A DNA stretch of 6,423 nt, from positions 1 through 6,423 of the forward strand of contig JACMMA010000430.1 in assembly GCA_014379275.1 (NCBI GenBank), in the 5' to 3' direction. Within the stretch, counting starts at the first letter, position 1; each line of letters starts with the position of its first letter. Position numbers and translations under genes: made by a program. Under the pieces are notes generated by a model. It made no database searches, had not been told where the DNA came from, and saw only the letters and a program-made list of their open reading frames with translations. This DNA comes from Armatimonadota bacterium. GTDB lineage: Bacteria > Armatimonadota > Armatimonadia > Armatimonadales > Armatimonadaceae. Positions 5,270 to 6,423 of the stretch are shown here, one piece after another.

Positions 5270-6093
5270 CTCTCGGCTCCCTCTTTCGGATGCCTTGCCG
5301 AAAGGTACGTGGCGTCGGGATCGTTGAGCCACTCCCGGTTTTGTATTTCCCACGCCATCAGAAGCCGGACCGCCTGCTCGCAGGCGTGACGCATGCTCGT
5401 CACCGCGCCGAATGTGCCTTGCTTCCACGCGCCGCGAAGGAAGTACCGCCGCAAAAAGTTGCCGACCGGCAAGTAGGTGAGGTTAAAGAAATTGACGCGT
5501 TGCCCTTGCTCGGTCATGTACTCGGCTTCGATACGCGCGTAGTTGAAGAAGTTTTCCCACATCTCGAAATCTTCCTGCCAGCACCAGTGGTCGAGGCATC
5601 CCCCTAACTTCGCGACTTTGCCTGAAACCTTCACCTTCTCGTGGATTTTCCGTTCAATATGCCCGCCGCGGGAACGCCGGAAAAGGCGCAGATGCCAGGA
5701 CGGATAAAACCCGCCGCCGGAGATCCACCGTTTTTGCACATAGTTACGGCGGCGGATCTTGTATCCGGAAACGGCGTCGTCGGGAAGCGTACCGCCCGCG
5801 AACATCGCCTTGAGTTCCGCTTCCAACTCCGGGGACACCGTTTCGTCGGCGTCGATGCGCAGTGCCCAATCGTTCCGGCACAAACCCTCCGCATAGCGCA
5901 GCTGGGGCGAATACCCCTCCCAGACTCGCTTGTGCACGGTCGCGCCGTAGGATTCGCAAACGGCTACGGTATCGTCGGTGCTGAACGAATCCACGCAAAT
6001 GATCTCATCCGCCCATCCGCGCACCGATTCGAGTGCGTTCCCGACCTCGTGGGCGCAGTTGAATACGATCAGGTAAACAGAAACCGGTATCAC
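5266..6093 (-). CDS. Glycosyltransferase family 2, WaaE/LgtF-like
   Basis: This is a 275-residue GT-A glycosyltransferase of the WaaE/LgtF (KdtX-like) type; characterised members add a beta-linked glucose to inner-core heptose of LPS. Visible are VSVYLIVFN (4-12), EIICVDSFSTDDT (30-42) with the nucleotide-binding Asp, ALRIDADE (77-84) as the metal-binding DXD, LRLFRR (135-140), IHEKV (150-154) and LDHWCW (168-173). A basic, aromatic C-terminal segment, NFLRRYFLRGAWKQG (212-226), is typical of the group and probably touches the membrane. The length is slightly above the usual ~255-260. The start is GTG 6093, overlapping the upstream stop as GTGA, with GAAGG about 10 nt upstream. The stop overlaps the next gene as TTGA. 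The subfamily is inferred from motif pattern; the specific sugar cannot be confirmed, so no symbol is given. Confidence 0.91.
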   Translation of the reverse strand: MIPVSVYLIVFNCAHEVGNALESVRGWADEIICVDSFSTDDTVAVCESYGATVHKRVWEGYSPQLRYAEGLCRNDWALRIDADETVSPELEAELKAMFAGGTLPDDAVSGYKIRRRNYVQKRWISGGGFYPSWHLRLFRRSRGGHIERKIHEKVKVSGKVAKLGGCLDHWCWQEDFEMWENFFNYARIEAEYMTEQGQRVNFFNLTYLPVGNFLRRYFLRGAWKQGTFGAVTSMRHACEQAVRLLMAWEIQNREWLNDPDATYLSARHPKEGAES

Positions 6094-6423
6094 GCTGGGC
6101 TTACCTTCTTTGCCGCGATGACCTGGCGATATAGATTCTCCGTACGCTCCGCCATCTGCGGTAAAGAAAAGTGCTCCACGACGCGACGGCGACCATACTC
6201 TCCCATAACCCGACGTTCGTCTGCCGGGCGTTGCGCGAGTTCACGGATGGCATTCGCGAGTGCCTGCGCATCCTGCGCGGTGACTAACAATCCTGTCTGG
6301 TGCTCGTCGATCATCTCCGGGGTGCCTCCCAGACGGGTCCCGATCACCGGTTTCTCCATGGCCATCGCTTGCTGCACCACCGCCGCGCACGGTTCCGCAT
6401 AGATGGATGGAAGGACGAAAATA
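6090..6423 (-). CDS. Glycosyltransferase family 4, C-terminal fragment (cut by window edge)
   Basis: The last ~110 residues of a GT4 (GT-B) enzyme are present; the N-terminal domain lies beyond the right edge. The fragment opens IFVLPSIYAEPCAAVV and continues to AMAMEKPVIGTRLGGTPEMI, the standard nucleotide-sugar donor-site block. It is followed by GLLV, DAQALANAIREL and the closing helices VVEHFSLPQMAERTENLYRQV. In the E-x7-E position the first Glu is kept (AEP) but the second is Gln (QQAMAM). Some LPS-type GT4 proteins carry this Gln, so it need not mean loss of function. No start lies in the window; a GTG at 6380 is internal. The TGA stop (6092-6090) overlaps the start of the next GT2 gene by 4 nt, so this is the first visible gene of the four-gene operon. 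Confidence 0.9.
   Translation of the reverse strand, partial: IFVLPSIYAEPCAAVVQQAMAMEKPVIGTRLGGTPEMIDEHQTGLLVTAQDAQALANAIRELAQRPADERRVMGEYGRRRVVEHFSLPQMAERTENLYRQVIAAKKVSPA

Noticed and set aside
5270..5428. 53-residue N-terminal extension of the GT4 gene to 5428
   Set aside because: It would overlap the GT2 gene by 160 nt; TTG 5269 has a good Shine-Dalgarno, a 4-nt overlap and the correct fold start.
5641..6402. 253-residue + strand frame opposite the WaaE-like GT2 and the partial GT4
   Set aside because: It is an antisense shadow spanning the junction of two well-supported genes; no motif is seen.

Overview
The window looks like chromosomal DNA of a GC-rich diderm (Gram-negative-type) bacterium. 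The evidence is a chromosomal-type tmRNA gene and a run of glycosyltransferase genes of the kinds that build lipopolysaccharide core or other surface glycans, including a heptosyltransferase-family (GT9) protein. The phylum cannot be fixed from the sequence. Hints that it is not a standard gammaproteobacterium are the long asparagine-rich tmRNA tag, the tmRNA 3' end without encoded CCA, and single genes with no Shine-Dalgarno whose -10 boxes lie very close to the start codon.

Layout. Positions 1-350 (+) hold the 3' part of ssrA (tmRNA); about 40 nt of its 5' end lie outside the window. A strong intrinsic terminator follows at 385-417. Next on the + strand come a GT2 glycosyltransferase (506-1447) behind a perfect TATAAT box, then a Nudix hydrolase (1524-2030) behind its own TACAAT box. 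The remaining genes are on the - strand. A six-helix membrane protein of unknown function (2107-2772) converges on the Nudix gene. Beyond it lies a four-gene glycosyltransferase operon reading right to left: a GT4 C-terminal fragment (6423-6090), a WaaE/LgtF-like GT2 (6093-5266), a GT4 (5269-4211) and a GT9 (4214-3009).

The four - strand glycosyltransferase genes are fused end to end by three 4-nt stop/start overlaps (GTGA, TTGA, GTGA), all with non-ATG starts, so they are almost certainly co-transcribed and translationally coupled. Together they would add successive sugars to one surface glycan, probably an LPS core or similar glycolipid, at the cytoplasmic face of the inner membrane. The operon is followed by two inverted repeats (2965-2995 and 2803-2834), the second a likely terminator.

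Non-coding stretches: no gap exceeds 300 bases. The gap 2773-3008 holds the two hairpins and no convincing gene. The gap 2031-2106 between the convergent genes holds only a weak GC hairpin (2048-2066) without a T-tract. The gap 1448-1523 holds the Nudix promoter.

I found no mobile element, CRISPR array or clearly new system. The items most worth a second look are the unusual tmRNA tag, the apparently leaderless promoters, and the unrecognised membrane protein.
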